A DNA stretch of 64,000 nucleotides from an uncultured Oscillospiraceae bacterium (GTDB lineage Bacteria; Bacillota; Clostridia; Oscillospirales; Oscillospiraceae). Position numbers and translations under genes: made by a program. Under the pieces are notes generated by a model. That model worked only from the letters and a program-made list of their open reading frames with translations. It had not been told where the DNA came from and searched no databases. The DNA lies in contig CATLFX010000004.1 in assembly GCA_949935795.1 (NCBI GenBank), positions 27,900-91,899 on the forward strand. The letters run 5' to 3'. Every line of letters begins with the position of its first letter. Within the stretch, counting starts at the first letter, position 1. Shown here piece after piece: positions 34,711-44,100 of the stretch.

Positions 34711-35879
34711 TGGACTACAGCAAAGTTATGTGCCGGCGGGTGCAGGACATCCAGCCCTCCGGCATCCGGAAATACTTCGACCTGCTCCAGGGCATGGAGG
34801 GGGGCATCTCCCTGGGCATCGGGGAGCCCGATTTCCCCACCCCCTGGCACATCCGGGACGCGGGCATCTACTCGTTAGAGAAGGGCTTCACCAAGTACAC
34901 CCCCAACGCGGGCCTGTCCGACCTGCGGGCCGCCATCTCCCGGTACTTGAAGCGCCGCTTCGACCTGGAATACGCCCCGGTGGGCCAGGTTCTGGTCACC
35001 GTGGGGGGCAGCGAGGGGCTGGACCTCACCTTCCGGGTCCTGCTGGAGCCGGGGGACGAGGTGATTATCCCCACCCCCTCCTTCGTGTGCTACGGCCCCC
35101 TGGTGTCCATGGCCCACGGCGTGCCCGTGCTGGTGGAGACCAAGGCGGAGCACGAGTTCCGCCTCACCCCCGATGAGCTGCGGGCCGCCATCACCCCCCG
35201 CACCAAGGCGCTGGTGCTGCCCTTCCCCTGCAACCCCACCGGGGGCGTCATGGGCCGGGAGGACCTGGAGGCCCTGGCGGACGTGCTCCGGGGCACCGGC
35301 ATCATGGTGATTTCCGACGAGATTTACGCCGAGCTGACCTACGGCGGGCGGCACGTGTCCATGGCCAACCTGCCCGACATGGCGGAGCGCACCGTGGTGG
35401 TCAACGGTTTCTCCAAGGCCTACTCCATGACGGGCTGGCGGCTGGGCTACGTGTGCGGGCCCAAGCCCCTCATCGGCGCCATGACCAAGCTCCACCAGTA
35501 CGGCATCATGTCCGCCCCCACCACCAGCCAGTACGCCGCCATCGAGGCCCTGGACCACGGCGACGGCGATATCGACGCCATGCGGGAGGAGTACGACGGC
35601 CGCCGCCGGTTCCTGGTGGACGGCTTCCGCAAGCTGGGGCTGAGCTGCTTCGAGCCCCTGGGGGCCTTCTACACCTTCCCCTGCATCAAGTCCACGGGGC
35701 TCACCAGCGAGCAGTTTGCCGACCGCTTCCTGGCCGAGCAGAAGGTGGCCGTGATCCCCGGCCCCGCCTTCGGCCCCGGCGGGGAGGGGTATGTCCGGGC
35801 CTGTTACGCCGCCTCCATGCGGGACCTGGCGGAGGCGCTGAACCGGCTGGAGAAATTCTTGAACAGCCTGAAGGCCTGA
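34707..35879 (+). CDS. Class I/II PLP-dependent aminotransferase (PatA/AspC-like)
   Basis: The 390-residue fold-type I aminotransferase has the PLP-binding blocks LPFPCNPTGGV, ISDEIYAELTY and the catalytic lysine in VNGFSKAYSMTGWRLGY. The closing RACYAASMRDL arginine binds the substrate carboxylate. It resembles aromatic/aspartate aminotransferases of the PatA group. It is coupled to the Lrp-type gene and followed 18 bases later by thrH, pointing to a serine/threonine/homoserine or aspartate-family substrate; exact specificity is not readable. Confidence 0.92.
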   Translation: MMDYSKVMCRRVQDIQPSGIRKYFDLLQGMEGGISLGIGEPDFPTPWHIRDAGIYSLEKGFTKYTPNAGLSDLRAAISRYLKRRFDLEYAPVGQVLVTVGGSEGLDLTFRVLLEPGDEVIIPTPSFVCYGPLVSMAHGVPVLVETKAEHEFRLTPDELRAAITPRTKALVLPFPCNPTGGVMGREDLEALADVLRGTGIMVISDEIYAELTYGGRHVSMANLPDMAERTVVVNGFSKAYSMTGWRLGYVCGPKPLIGAMTKLHQYGIMSAPTTSQYAAIEALDHGDGDIDAMREEYDGRRRFLVDGFRKLGLSCFEPLGAFYTFPCIKSTGLTSEQFADRFLAEQKVAVIPGPAFGPGGEGYVRACYAASMRDLAEALNRLEKFLNSLKA

Positions 35880-35897
35880 GAGAAAGGAAGCGTTGTT

Positions 35898-36497
35898 ATG
35901 AACATCGTCTGTTTGGATATGGAGGGCGTGCTGGTCCCCGAAATTTGGATTGCTTTCTCCCAGGCCAGCGGTATCCCGGAGCTCTCCCGCACCACCCGGG
36001 ACGAGCCGGACTACGACAAGCTGATGGCCTACCGGCTGGCTATTTTGAAGGAGCACGGCCTGGGTCTCAAGGAAATTCAGGCCACCATCGCCAGGATCGA
36101 CCCCCTCCCCGGGGCCAGGGAGTTCCTGGACGAGCTGCGCGCCCTCACCCAGGTGGTGATTTTGAGCGACACCTTCGAGCAGTTCGCCAAGCCCCTGATG
36201 GCCAAGCTGAACTGGCCCACCCTGTTCTGCAACACCCTGGAGGCGGCCCCCGGCGGGGAGATCACCGGGTACAAAATGCGGTGCGCCAAGTCCAAGCTCA
36301 CCACGGTGAAGGCCCTCCAGTCCTGCGGCTTTGAGACCATTGCCGCCGGGGACAGCTTCAACGACCTGGCCATGATCCAGGCCAGCAAGGCGGGCTTCCT
36401 GTTCAAGTCCACCCCCCAGATCAAGGCGGACTACCCCGATATCCCCGCCTTCGAGGAGTTCCCCGACCTGCTGGCCGCCATCAAGGCCGCGTTGTAA
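35898..36497 (+). CDS. thrH: ThrH: phosphoserine phosphatase / homoserine phosphotransferase
   Basis: The 199-residue HAD-superfamily protein carries the ThrH-specific motif I DMEGVLVPEIW (nucleophile Asp), motif II ILSDTFEQF, Lys in AKSKLTTVKAL and motif IV AAGDSFNDLAM. In Pseudomonas ThrH hydrolyses phosphoserine and transfers phosphate to homoserine. The length matches the family. It lies between an aminotransferase and a DUF1015 gene, a grouping consistent with serine metabolism. Confidence 0.92.
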   Translation: MNIVCLDMEGVLVPEIWIAFSQASGIPELSRTTRDEPDYDKLMAYRLAILKEHGLGLKEIQATIARIDPLPGAREFLDELRALTQVVILSDTFEQFAKPLMAKLNWPTLFCNTLEAAPGGEITGYKMRCAKSKLTTVKALQSCGFETIAAGDSFNDLAMIQASKAGFLFKSTPQIKADYPDIPAFEEFPDLLAAIKAAL

Positions 36498-36529
36498 CGC
36501 ATATTTTCCATTGAAAAGAGGTTTTCGCC

Positions 36530-37819
36530 GTGAAAGCTGATTTCACCAGCCTCCCCTTCCGCCCCGCCGACATCCTCCTGCCCAAGGACTGCGACTACGA
36601 CAAGTGGTCGGTGGTGGCCTGCGACCAGTATACCTCCCAGCCCGAGTACTGGGAGCGGGTGGAGCAGCGGGTGGGCCGTTCCCCCTCCGCCCTGCGGCTC
36701 ATCCTGCCCGAGAGCAGTCTGGACGGCCCCCAGGTGGAGATGGACATCACCGACATCAACGCCACCATGGCGGCCTATCTCCGGGAGGGCCGGTTCAAGA
36801 CCCTGCCCGGGGCCATGGTCTATGTAGAGCGCACCCTGTTCAGCGGCAAGGTGCGCCGGGGGCTGGTGGGCATGGCGGACCTCACCGCCTACGACTACGA
36901 GCCGGGCTCCGACGTGCTCATCCGGGCCACGGAGGGAGTGGTCCACACCCGCATCCCGCCCAGGGTGGCGGTGCGGAAGAACGCCCCCATCGAGCTGCCC
37001 CACGCCATGCTGCTGTGCGACGACCCCGGCCGCACGGTGGTGGAGCCCCTGGCGGCGGAGACGGCCTCTATGGAGCTGCTCTACGACTTTGACCTGATGG
37101 AGCAGGGGGGGCACGTGAAGGGCTGGCGGTTGAATGAAACCCAGCTGGAGCGGGTGGCCTCCGCCCTGGCCGCCCTGGCGGACCCCGCCGCCTTCAACGC
37201 CAAATACGGCACGGAAAACCAGCCCGTCATGCTCTTTGCCGTGGGGGACGGCAACCACTCCCTGGCCACCGCCAAGGAGTGCTACGAGCGGCAGAAGCGC
37301 TTTATGCCCCCCGAGAAGTGGGACTCCCTCCCCGCCCGGTTCGCCCTGTGCGAGCTGGTGAACCTCCATGACGGCAGCCTGGAATTTGAGCCCATCCACC
37401 GGGTGGTGTTCCACACCGACCCCCAGGCTCTGCTGGACGCCCTGGTGCGGGCCTATCCCGGCGCCCGCCGGGGCGCGGCCTCCGAGGGGGATGGGATGAC
37501 CCTGGGCTGGCTGTGCGCCGGGGCCGGGGGCGCGGTCACCCTGCCCGCCTCCGCCGCCCGTCTGCCCGTGGCGGCGCTGCAAAGCTTTTTGGACGACTAC
37601 CTCATGGACCACGAGGGGAGGGTGGACTACATCCACGGTGAGGAGGTGGCCCGGGAGTTCGCCGCCCGGCCCGGCAACATCGCCTTCCTCCTGCCTCCCA
37701 TGGACAAGGAGGCGCTGTTCCCCACCGTCATCCACGACGGGGTGCTCCCCCGCAAGACCTTCTCCATGGGCGAGGCCCACGACAAGAGGTTCTATTTGGA
37801 AGCGCGGAAAATCCGATAA
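36530..37819 (+). CDS. DUF1015 protein
   Basis: The 429-residue protein belongs to the DUF1015 family, shown by PFRPADILLPKDCDYDKWSV at the start, VACDQYTSQPEYW, VGDGNHSLATAKECYE and HDGVLPRKTFSMGEA near the end. DUF1015 proteins often lie beside serA/serC in Firmicutes, but the reaction is not established. It starts with GTG at 36530 after AAAAGAGG and lies 32 bases behind thrH, probably in the same operon, which ends in a strong terminator. Confidence 0.9.
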   Translation: MKADFTSLPFRPADILLPKDCDYDKWSVVACDQYTSQPEYWERVEQRVGRSPSALRLILPESSLDGPQVEMDITDINATMAAYLREGRFKTLPGAMVYVERTLFSGKVRRGLVGMADLTAYDYEPGSDVLIRATEGVVHTRIPPRVAVRKNAPIELPHAMLLCDDPGRTVVEPLAAETASMELLYDFDLMEQGGHVKGWRLNETQLERVASALAALADPAAFNAKYGTENQPVMLFAVGDGNHSLATAKECYERQKRFMPPEKWDSLPARFALCELVNLHDGSLEFEPIHRVVFHTDPQALLDALVRAYPGARRGAASEGDGMTLGWLCAGAGGAVTLPASAARLPVAALQSFLDDYLMDHEGRVDYIHGEEVAREFAARPGNIAFLLPPMDKEALFPTVIHDGVLPRKTFSMGEAHDKRFYLEARKIR

Positions 37820-37823
37820 AAAG

Positions 37824-37854
37824 AGCCCTCCCGGCTGGCCGGGAGGGCTTTTTC
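37824..37854 (+). terminator. Terminator of the Lrp-thrH-DUF1015 operon
   Basis: An 11-base stem AGCCCTCCCGG with a four-base loop is followed by TTTTT. Confidence 0.85.
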
Positions 37855-37863
37855 CTGTCACAG

Positions 37864-38061
37864 TCACATAATGCTGTCGTCGTAGTCGTCGTACTCGGCG
37901 GGCTGGAAGCACTTGTCCGCCCGCTTTTCCTCCAACTTGTCCATCACGGTGTCGATCAGGTCCATGATCTGGTCCCAGAAGGCCGCCACGGCGCATGCCA
38001 CGGCCGCCACCGCCATGGCCGCCGCCACGATTTTCAAAATAAATCCCAGGGTTTTCTTCAT
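37864..38061 (-). CDS. Small single-pass membrane protein
   Basis: A 65-residue protein with an N-terminal hydrophobic helix (ILKIVAAAMAVAAVACAVAAF), then an amphipathic acidic segment (IMDLIDTVMDKLEEKR) and a C-terminal DDYDDS tail. The start at 38061 follows AAGGAGG by seven bases (an ATG two codons earlier is too close to it). It is 15 bases behind a 36-residue paralog of its N-terminal half. The function is unknown; size and layout fit accessory membrane proteins. Confidence 0.7.
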   Translation of the reverse strand: MKKTLGFILKIVAAAMAVAAVACAVAAFWDQIMDLIDTVMDKLEEKRADKCFQPAEYDDYDDSIM

Positions 38062-38076
38062 TTCCATACCTCCTTG

Positions 38077-38187
38077 TCAGTCGGCGTCCCGGAGGGACGC
38101 GCACAGGTGGGCCACCACCGCGCAGGCTACCGCCGCCGCCGTCAGGGCGACCGCCGTGGCCCTCAAAATAAAGCTGGCAATTTTCAT
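38077..38187 (-). CDS. 36-residue membrane protein, paralog of its neighbour
   Basis: The frame begins MKIASFILRATAVAL after AAGGAGGG, continues with a VACAVVAHLC segment and stops after LRDAD. It aligns with the first 30 residues of the next gene (both have the pattern ILxxxAxAxxAxAVACAV). It has a consensus promoter and good ribosome site, so it is likely translated even though it is below usual size limits. Function unknown; nothing else is seen in it. Confidence 0.6.
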   Translation of the reverse strand: MKIASFILRATAVALTAAAVACAVVAHLCASLRDAD

Positions 38188-38216
38188 AGGCTGTCCCTCC
38201 TTGTGTGGATGGTATC

Positions 38217-38245
38217 AGTGTACACGATTTGGGGGAAAATTACAA
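38217..38245 (-). promoter_or_regulatory. Promoter of the two small membrane proteins
   Basis: On the minus strand TTGTAA (38240-38245) and TACACT (38217-38222) are separated by 17 bases, 30 bases upstream of the first small frame. Confidence 0.6.
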
Positions 38246-38280
38246 CAGGTATTTTGCGGGCCGCTGACAAAAAACCGGCC

Positions 38281-38309
38281 TTGACAAACCGTGTCCTTTC
38301 GCCTATACT
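38281..38309 (+). promoter_or_regulatory. Promoter of valS
   Basis: TTGACA (38281-38286) and TATACT (38304-38309) are separated by 17 bases, upstream of the T-box leader. Confidence 0.85.
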
Positions 38310-38556
38310 ATTTGTCGATACAGGCAGAGAAGGGAAGCAGTACCCCTGATGTTCCGCTGTCAGAGAGCGGCCGGCTGGTGCGAGGCCGCAGCGGAGGCGG
38401 GGGGAAGTGGTCCCAGAGCCCCGGCCCTGAACCTCAGTAGGGACCGGCGGGCCCTCCCGTTACAGAGGCAATGAGCGTCCCCAACCGGGGAAATTCAGGT
38501 GGTACCGCGGACTTTTCCAGTTCGCCCTGAGCAAACAGCTTGGGGCGAATTTTTTA
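38310..38556 (+). promoter_or_regulatory. T-box leader of valS
   Basis: The T-box sequence AGGTGGTACCGCGG lies at 38497-38510. A terminator follows at 38521-38556: TTCGCCC pairs with GGGGCGAA and is followed by TTTTTT. Stem I elements are visible upstream (GAAGGGAAGCAGTA, an AGAGA bulge motif). The specifier region reads GTGGTC at 38407-38412, so either plausible triplet is a valine codon, agreeing with the downstream enzyme. Uncharged tRNA-Val would stabilise the antiterminator and allow valS expression. Confidence 0.92.
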
Positions 38557-38582
38557 ACGCCCCGAAAAGGAGTGTATTCAAA

Positions 38583-41222
38583 ATGAGCAAGGAACTGCCC
38601 AAGGTCTACGAGCCCCAGGAGGTGGAGGGCCGCATTTACAAGGCCTGGGAGGAGAACGGCTGCTTCCGGGGCGTCCGGGACCCGGAGAAAAAGCCCTTCA
38701 CCATCGTCATGCCGCCCCCCAACGTCACCGGACAGCTCCACATCGGCCACGCCATGGACGACGCCATGCAGGATATGCTCATCCGCTACAAGCGGATGCA
38801 GGGCTACGCCGCCCTGTACCTGCCCGGCACCGACCACGCGGGTATCGCCACCCAGATCAAGGTGGAGGAGGAGCTGCGGGAGAAGGAGGGCCTCACCCGC
38901 CACGACCTGGGCCGGGAGAAGTTCCTGGAGCGAGTGTGGGACTGGAAGCACAAGTACGGCAGCCGCATCGTGGAGCAGCAGAAGAAGCTGGGCGTGTCCT
39001 GCGACTGGGAGCGCTCCCGGTTCACCATGGACGAAGGCCTCTCCAAGGCCGTGCGCCACGTGTTCGTCTCCCTGTACGACAAGGGCTTGATCTACAAGGG
39101 CTCCCGCATCGTCAACTGGTGCCCCCACTGCGTCACCGCGCTGAGCGACGCCGAGGTGGAGTACCAGGACAAGCCCGGTCACCTGTGGCACATCAAGTAC
39201 CCCATCGTGGGCGAGCCGGGGCGGTACGTCGTCGTGGCCACCACCCGGCCCGAGACCATGCTGGGCGACACCGGTGTGGCCGTCAACCCCGCCGACGAAC
39301 GGTATCAGGACATCATCGGCAAGAAGTGCCTGCTGCCCCTGGTGGACCGGGAAATCCCCATCGTGGCCGACGAGTACGTGGATTTGGAGTTCGGCACCGG
39401 CTGCGTGAAGATGACCCCCGCCCATGACCCCAACGACTTCGAGGTGGGCCTGCGGCACAACCTGGACACCATCCGGGTGCTGGACGACCACGGCATGGTC
39501 AACGAGAACGGCGGAAAGTACCAGGGCCTGGACCGCTACGAGGCCCGGAAGGCGGTCGTCGCCGACCTGGAGGCCCTGGGCCTGCTGGAGAAGATTGAGG
39601 ACCACCAGCACAACGTGGGCACCTGCTACCGCTGCCACAACGACGTGGAGCCCATCATCTCCGCCCAGTGGTTTGTCAAAATGGAACCCCTGGCCAAGGA
39701 GGCGCTCCGCGTGGTCAACGAGGGGGAGACCAGGTTCGTCCCCGACCGCTTTGCCAAGACCTACACCAACTGGATGGAGAACGTCCACGACTGGTGCATC
39801 TCCCGCCAGCTGTGGTGGGGCCATCAGATTCCCGTGTGGTACTGCGCGGACTGCGGCAAAATGACCGTGGCCGAGGAGGACCCCACGGAGTGCGCCCACT
39901 GCGGCTCCAAGAACATCACCCGCGACCCGGACGTGCTGGACACCTGGTTCAGCTCGGCCCTGTGGCCCTTCTCCACCCTGGGCTGGCCGGAGGACACCGA
40001 GGATCTGAAGTATTTCTACCCCACCGACGTGCTGGTCACCGGCTATGACATCATCTTCTTCTGGGTGGCCCGGATGATTTTCTCCGGCTGTGAGCACACG
40101 GGGAAGGCCCCCTTCCACACGGTGCTCATCCACGGCCTGGTCCGGGATGACAAGGGTCGCAAGATGTCCAAGTCCCTGGGCAACGGCATTGACCCCCTGG
40201 AGATGGCGGAGAAGTACGGCGCGGACGCCCTGCGCTTCAACCTCATCACCGGCAACGCCCCCGGCAACGACACCCGCTTCTTTGTGGAGAAGTGCGAGGC
40301 CATGCGCAACTTCGCCAACAAGATCTGGAACGCCAGCCGGTTCGTCATGATGAACCTGACCATCGATCGGTGTGTGCTCCCCGAGAAGCTGGAGCAGGAG
40401 GACAAGTGGATTCTGTCCCGGCTGAACCGGGTGGTCAAGGAAGTCACCGAGAACATGGACGCCTATGAGCTGGGGGTGGCCTCCGCCAAGGTGTATGACT
40501 TCATCTGGAGCGACTACTGCGATTGGTATATCGAGCTGACCAAGGCCCGCTTGCAGGGGAACGACGAGACCGCTAAGGTCCAGGCCCAGAACGTGCTGGT
40601 GTACGTCCTCACCGAGACGCTGAAGCTCCTGCACCCCTTCATGCCCTTCATCACCGAGGAGATCTGGCAGGCCCTGCCCCACGCTCCCGGCATCGAGGGC
40701 GGCTTCCTGATGACGCAGAGCTGGCCGGAGTACCGCGACGAGCTGAACTTCCAGGAGGCGGAGAGCGCCATGGAATCCGTCATGGACGTGATCCGGACCA
40801 TCCGGGCCCGCCGGGCGGAGATGAACGTGCCCCCCTCCAAAAAGGCGGCGCTGACCATCGTCACCCCCAAGGCCGACGTGTTCAACGCGGGCAAGGGCTT
40901 CCTCACCCGGCTGGCCTGGGCCTCCTCCATCGAGGTGCGGGAGGACGAGCCCTCCGATCTCACCGGCCTGGTGGCCGACGTGACCCACGACGCCAAGGTG
41001 TATATGCCCCTGGCGGAGCTGGTGGACATTGAGAAGGAGAAGGCCCGGCTCACCAAGGACCTGGGCAAAAAGCAGGGCGAGCTCAAGGGTTTGGAGGGTA
41101 AGCTGTCCAACCCCGGCTTTTTAAACAAAGCACCCGCTGAAGTGGTGGCTGCGGAAAAGGAGCGGGCGGAGAAGCTGAAAGCCCTCATTGCTAAGATTGA
41201 GGATCAGCTGAAGGCCCTGTGA
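38583..41222 (+). CDS. valS: Valyl-tRNA synthetase
   Basis: The 879-residue class I synthetase charges tRNA-Val. HIGH is at residues 53-56 in [17 protein letters not shown] and the KMSKS loop near residue 526 ([11 protein letters not shown]). The CP1 editing domain, a zinc-binding CADCGK...CAHCGS pair and the C-terminal coiled-coil arm ([19 protein letters not shown]) are visible. The ATG at 38583 is chosen after AAAAGGAG; the frame extends into the T-box leader but that is not coding. Confidence 0.97.
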   Translation: MSKELPKVYEPQEVEGRIYKAWEENGCFRGVRDPEKKPFTIVMPPPNVTGQLHIGHAMDDAMQDMLIRYKRMQGYAALYLPGTDHAGIATQIKVEEELREKEGLTRHDLGREKFLERVWDWKHKYGSRIVEQQKKLGVSCDWERSRFTMDEGLSKAVRHVFVSLYDKGLIYKGSRIVNWCPHCVTALSDAEVEYQDKPGHLWHIKYPIVGEPGRYVVVATTRPETMLGDTGVAVNPADERYQDIIGKKCLLPLVDREIPIVADEYVDLEFGTGCVKMTPAHDPNDFEVGLRHNLDTIRVLDDHGMVNENGGKYQGLDRYEARKAVVADLEALGLLEKIEDHQHNVGTCYRCHNDVEPIISAQWFVKMEPLAKEALRVVNEGETRFVPDRFAKTYTNWMENVHDWCISRQLWWGHQIPVWYCADCGKMTVAEEDPTECAHCGSKNITRDPDVLDTWFSSALWPFSTLGWPEDTEDLKYFYPTDVLVTGYDIIFFWVARMIFSGCEHTGKAPFHTVLIHGLVRDDKGRKMSKSLGNGIDPLEMAEKYGADALRFNLITGNAPGNDTRFFVEKCEAMRNFANKIWNASRFVMMNLTIDRCVLPEKLEQEDKWILSRLNRVVKEVTENMDAYELGVASAKVYDFIWSDYCDWYIELTKARLQGNDETAKVQAQNVLVYVLTETLKLLHPFMPFITEEIWQALPHAPGIEGGFLMTQSWPEYRDELNFQEAESAMESVMDVIRTIRARRAEMNVPPSKKAALTIVTPKADVFNAGKGFLTRLAWASSIEVREDEPSDLTGLVADVTHDAKVYMPLAELVDIEKEKARLTKDLGKKQGELKGLEGKLSNPGFLNKAPAEVVAAEKERAEKLKALIAKIEDQLKAL

Positions 41223-41302
41223 CGGTTTCCACGCCGGCGATATGTAAATATTTCCATCAACCGTTGCCCCTTCGGCAAATTGTGACCAGCCAAATCTATT
41301 AT

Positions 41303-41346
41303 AATGAGCGCGATACGGGAAATTTTCCGTACCGCGCTCATTTTTT
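41303..41346 (+). terminator. Terminator between valS and spoIIAA
   Basis: ATGAGCGCG and TACGG pair with CCGTA and CGCGCTCAT around an AT-rich loop, followed by TTTTTTG. It isolates the sigF operon from valS readthrough. Confidence 0.75.
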
Positions 41347-41368
41347 GTTTGATCGAGGGGGACAAGCC

Positions 41369-41674
41369 ATGCCCATCACAGTGACCAGCCGGGACAGTGC
41401 CCTCACCATCGCCCTGTCCGGCGAAATCGACCACCAGGTTGCCCGGGAGATGATGGACTCCATCACCGACGCCATCGCCACCCGGCTGCCCGCCCAGCTG
41501 GTGCTGGACCTGTCCGGCGTCACCTTCATGGACAGTTCCGGCATCGCTGTGCTGCTCCGGGCCCGGCGGCAGCTGGCCCACTCCGGCGGCGCCCTGCGGG
41601 TGGTCAATATTCCCGCCCAGGCGCGGCGGGTGCTGGACGCCGCCGGGATCGGGCGGCTCATTTCCTTAGACTGA
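41369..41674 (+). CDS. spoIIAA: Anti-sigma F factor antagonist SpoIIAA
   Basis: A 101-residue STAS-domain protein with the phosphorylated serine in VTFMDSSGIAVLL. Dephosphorylated SpoIIAA binds SpoIIAB and releases sigma-F in the forespore. It is slightly shorter than the Bacillus protein. It is first in the conserved spoIIAA-spoIIAB-sigF operon. No clear sigma-H promoter could be picked out in the 146 bases upstream. Confidence 0.93.
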   Translation: MPITVTSRDSALTIALSGEIDHQVAREMMDSITDAIATRLPAQLVLDLSGVTFMDSSGIAVLLRARRQLAHSGGALRVVNIPAQARRVLDAAGIGRLISLD

Positions 41675-41689
41675 GGAGGGCTACATAGG

Positions 41690-42133
41690 ATGAAAGCTAT
41701 CGACCAGGTGACCGTCACCTTCACCTCCCGCTCCGCCAACGAGGGCTTTGCCCGGGCCTGCGCGGCCTGCTTCGCCGCCCAGCTGGACCCCACCCTGGAC
41801 GAGGTGGCGGACATCAAGACCGCCGTCAGCGAGGCGGTGACCAACGCCGTCGTCCACGCCTACCCCGACTGCCTGGGACAGATCGCCATGCGCCTGCGCC
41901 TGTTCGACGGCGGTGTGCTGGAAATCCAGGTGAAAGACAGCGGGGTGGGCATACCCGACGTAGAACAGGCCCGGACCCCCCTGTTCACCACCGGGGGAGA
42001 GGAGCGCTCCGGCATGGGCTTCACCATCATGGAGAGCTTCATGGACGGGCTCAAGGTGCGCTCCCAGCCGGGGAAGGGCACCGCCGTCACCATGCGCAAG
42101 CGCATCGCCCGCAGGGCGGGCGCTCCCAAGTGA
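41690..42133 (+). CDS. spoIIAB: Anti-sigma F factor / serine kinase SpoIIAB
   Basis: The 147-residue GHKL kinase has N box DIKTAVSEAVTNAVVHAY, G1 VKDSGVGI and G2 ERSGMGFTIM motifs. It binds and inhibits sigma-F and phosphorylates SpoIIAA. Length and position fit the family. It lies 15 bases after spoIIAA and overlaps the sigF start by four bases. Confidence 0.95.
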   Translation: MKAIDQVTVTFTSRSANEGFARACAACFAAQLDPTLDEVADIKTAVSEAVTNAVVHAYPDCLGQIAMRLRLFDGGVLEIQVKDSGVGIPDVEQARTPLFTTGGEERSGMGFTIMESFMDGLKVRSQPGKGTAVTMRKRIARRAGAPK

Positions 42134-42843
42134 GGGGCCTGGACGCTCCCGCCCTGCTGGAGGCCGCCCAGGCCGGCGACAACGACGCCTGTGAGCGCCT
42201 GCTCATCGACAACAGCGGCCTCATCTGGTCGGTGGCCCGGCGGTACTACGGCCGGGGGGTGGACCCGGAGGATCTGTACCAGCTGGGCTGTCTGGGGTTT
42301 TTGAAGGCCATCCGGGGCTTCGACACCACCTACGGCACCCAGTTTTCCACCTACGCCGTGCCCAAGATCGCCGGGGAGATCCGGCGGTTTCTCCGGGACG
42401 ACGGGGCGGTAAAGGTGAGCCGGGGCACCAAGGAGCGGGCCATGGCCCTGCGCCAGCGGCGGCTGGAGCTGACTCAGCGGCTGGGCCGGGAGCCCACGGT
42501 GGGGGAGCTGGCCCAGGCCACCGGCCTGGAGCCGGAGGACATCGCCGCCGCCGACACCGCTATGCTGTCGGTGGCCTCCCTCCAGGGGGAGAGCGGGGAG
42601 GAGGGCTTCTCCCTGGAGACGGTGCTGGGGGACGAGGGCATTGAGGACGAGCTGGTGGAAAAGCTCACCCTGCGCCAGGCCATCGACCAGCTCCCCGAGC
42701 GGGAGCGGATGGTGATCCTCCTGCGGTTCTATAAAAACCTCACCCAGGACCGGGTGTCCAAGGTGCTGGGCGTGAGCCAGGTCCAGGTGTCCCGCATTGA
42801 GCGCCGGGCGGTGGCCCGCCTGCGGGAGGTATTGATGGAGTAG
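42130..42843 (+). CDS. sigF: RNA polymerase sigma-F factor
   Basis: The 237-residue sporulation sigma factor has region 2 (GRGVDPEDLYQLGCLGFLKAIRGFD, then FSTYAVPKIAGEIRRFLRDDG) and region 4 with the helix-turn-helix NLTQDRVSKVLGVSQVQVSRIER. Sigma-F is the first forespore-specific factor. The start is GTG at 42130, overlapping the spoIIAB stop. The operon ends here with a terminator; spoVA genes do not follow directly, unlike in some Bacillus species. Confidence 0.95.
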   Translation: MRGLDAPALLEAAQAGDNDACERLLIDNSGLIWSVARRYYGRGVDPEDLYQLGCLGFLKAIRGFDTTYGTQFSTYAVPKIAGEIRRFLRDDGAVKVSRGTKERAMALRQRRLELTQRLGREPTVGELAQATGLEPEDIAAADTAMLSVASLQGESGEEGFSLETVLGDEGIEDELVEKLTLRQAIDQLPERERMVILLRFYKNLTQDRVSKVLGVSQVQVSRIERRAVARLREVLME

Positions 42844-42856
42844 GACGGGCAATAAA

Positions 42857-42895
42857 AAACAGCCGGTATTCCCGATTTGGGAATACCGGCTGTTT
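42857..42895. terminator. Bidirectional terminator after sigF
   Basis: A 17-base perfect stem (AAACAGCCGGTATTCCC) with loop GATTT lies between the convergent sigF and flippase-like genes, ending four bases before the latter's stop. Confidence 0.88.
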
Positions 42896-42898
42896 CCG

Positions 42899-43987
42899 TC
42901 AACTGGCCCGCTCCAGGGAGGAGGGGGCGGAATCCGGCTCAGGGCTGGCCGCTGGCCGCGCCTGAGCGGCGGTAGGGCGGCGGAAGACCCGTCCCAGGGC
43001 CAGCACCAGGCCGGTGGCCAGCAGCACCAGGTAGCAGTTCAGGGTGCGGCTGAGGATCATGGCGGGGGCCACCAAGGCCTCGCCGTAGACCAGCAGGAAG
43101 CCGCGGAGGAACACATTCTCCGCCGCTCCGGCGGAGCCGGGCAGAGGCAGGTAGCCCACGGCGATGGAGCACAGGGCCTGGAGGGCGATGATCTCCCCCA
43201 GCCCGAAGCCGGTCAGGCCGAAGGCCCGGTACACCACATAGGGCATGGCGTAGGAGCAGGCCAGCTGGGCCATGCTCAGCCCCACCACCTGGAGGAGCAG
43301 GGCGGGGTCCCGGCGGATGAGGCCGGCGCCCCGGCGGTACTCGGCCAGGTGCTCGTCGGCCGCGGCCTCCAGCCCCGCCTTGTCCAGGGAGGGAAACACC
43401 TTGGAAGCAAGGGCGATACAGCCGTATATCAGCCGCTTGGCGGGGCCGGGGAGGAACAAAAACAGGAACATGAAGACGTCCAGCAGGGCGAACACCGCCA
43501 GCCCCAGGCCCAGCAGAAGCCCCACCTGGCCGCCCAGGCGCTCGGTGAGCCCTCCGGCGGTGAACAGGGCGAAGATTCCCCACACCATGGCGGCGGTGTT
43601 GTAGCCGATGGTGACCAGCAGCATGTCCAGCGCCCCGGCGGCGGCGGGGACGCCGTCCCGGCTCATGGACACCACCTGGGCGGGCTGTCCGCCGGTGGCG
43701 GAGGGGGTGATGGTGCTGAAAAAGAAGCCCACGCTGGAGTAGTAGGCGCACCGGCGGAAGGGCTGTGGACAGCCCAGGGAGCGCAGAATGGTGTGGGTGG
43801 CCTTGGCCTCGCAGCAGATGAACAGGGCCATCAGGGGCAGGCCCAGCAGCAGGACGCGCCAGTCGGCGCTGAGCAGGGCGGCGGCCAGCTGGCCGGGGGT
43901 CTGCTGCTGGAGGATGGTGTACACCGTCCAGCCCAGCAGGGCCAGCACAGCCGCTATGCAGATAACATTTTTGATTTTGCCCTTCAT
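42899..43987 (-). CDS. Flippase-like membrane protein (LPG synthetase TM / UPF0104 family)
   Basis: The 362-residue polytopic protein has about eight helices and the family block YYSSVGFFFSTITPSATGGQPAQVV, plus the second signature GYLPLPGSAGAAENVF. This is the AglD2/MprF N-terminal-type flippase domain. Without a soluble catalytic domain it probably moves a lipid-linked substrate. It sits beside a diglycosyldiacylglycerol-type glycosyltransferase, separated by hairpin repeat copy D, so glycolipid handling is plausible. The start at 43987 follows GAGG by six bases. Confidence 0.87.
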   Translation of the reverse strand: MKGKIKNVICIAAVLALLGWTVYTILQQQTPGQLAAALLSADWRVLLLGLPLMALFICCEAKATHTILRSLGCPQPFRRCAYYSSVGFFFSTITPSATGGQPAQVVSMSRDGVPAAAGALDMLLVTIGYNTAAMVWGIFALFTAGGLTERLGGQVGLLLGLGLAVFALLDVFMFLFLFLPGPAKRLIYGCIALASKVFPSLDKAGLEAAADEHLAEYRRGAGLIRRDPALLLQVVGLSMAQLACSYAMPYVVYRAFGLTGFGLGEIIALQALCSIAVGYLPLPGSAGAAENVFLRGFLLVYGEALVAPAMILSRTLNCYLVLLATGLVLALGRVFRRPTAAQARPAASPEPDSAPSSLERAS

Positions 43988-44014
43988 AATGTTCCTCATT
44001 CCAAACGGTTTTCG

Positions 44015-44100
44015 TCGCCGGGCAGTAATTTGATGTCTTATACCCTGTTCGTCAGCGAGCTAAAAGTTCTTTTTGGTTCTTTTTCTTACAAGAAAAAGAA
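44015..44100 (-). repeat. Stop-codon-abutting hairpin repeat, copy D
   Basis: On the minus strand the last base of the glycosyltransferase TAG stop opens the hairpin GTTCTTTTTCTTG/AAGAAAAAGAAC, followed by CAAAAAGAACTTTTAGCTCG, CTGACG and CTGCCCGGCGACGAAAACC. Confidence 0.7.

Noticed and set aside
38460..40988. An 842-codon minus-strand frame opposite valS
   Set aside because: Covers the T-box and valS in antisense, with low-complexity Gly/Val/His sequence and no ribosome site.
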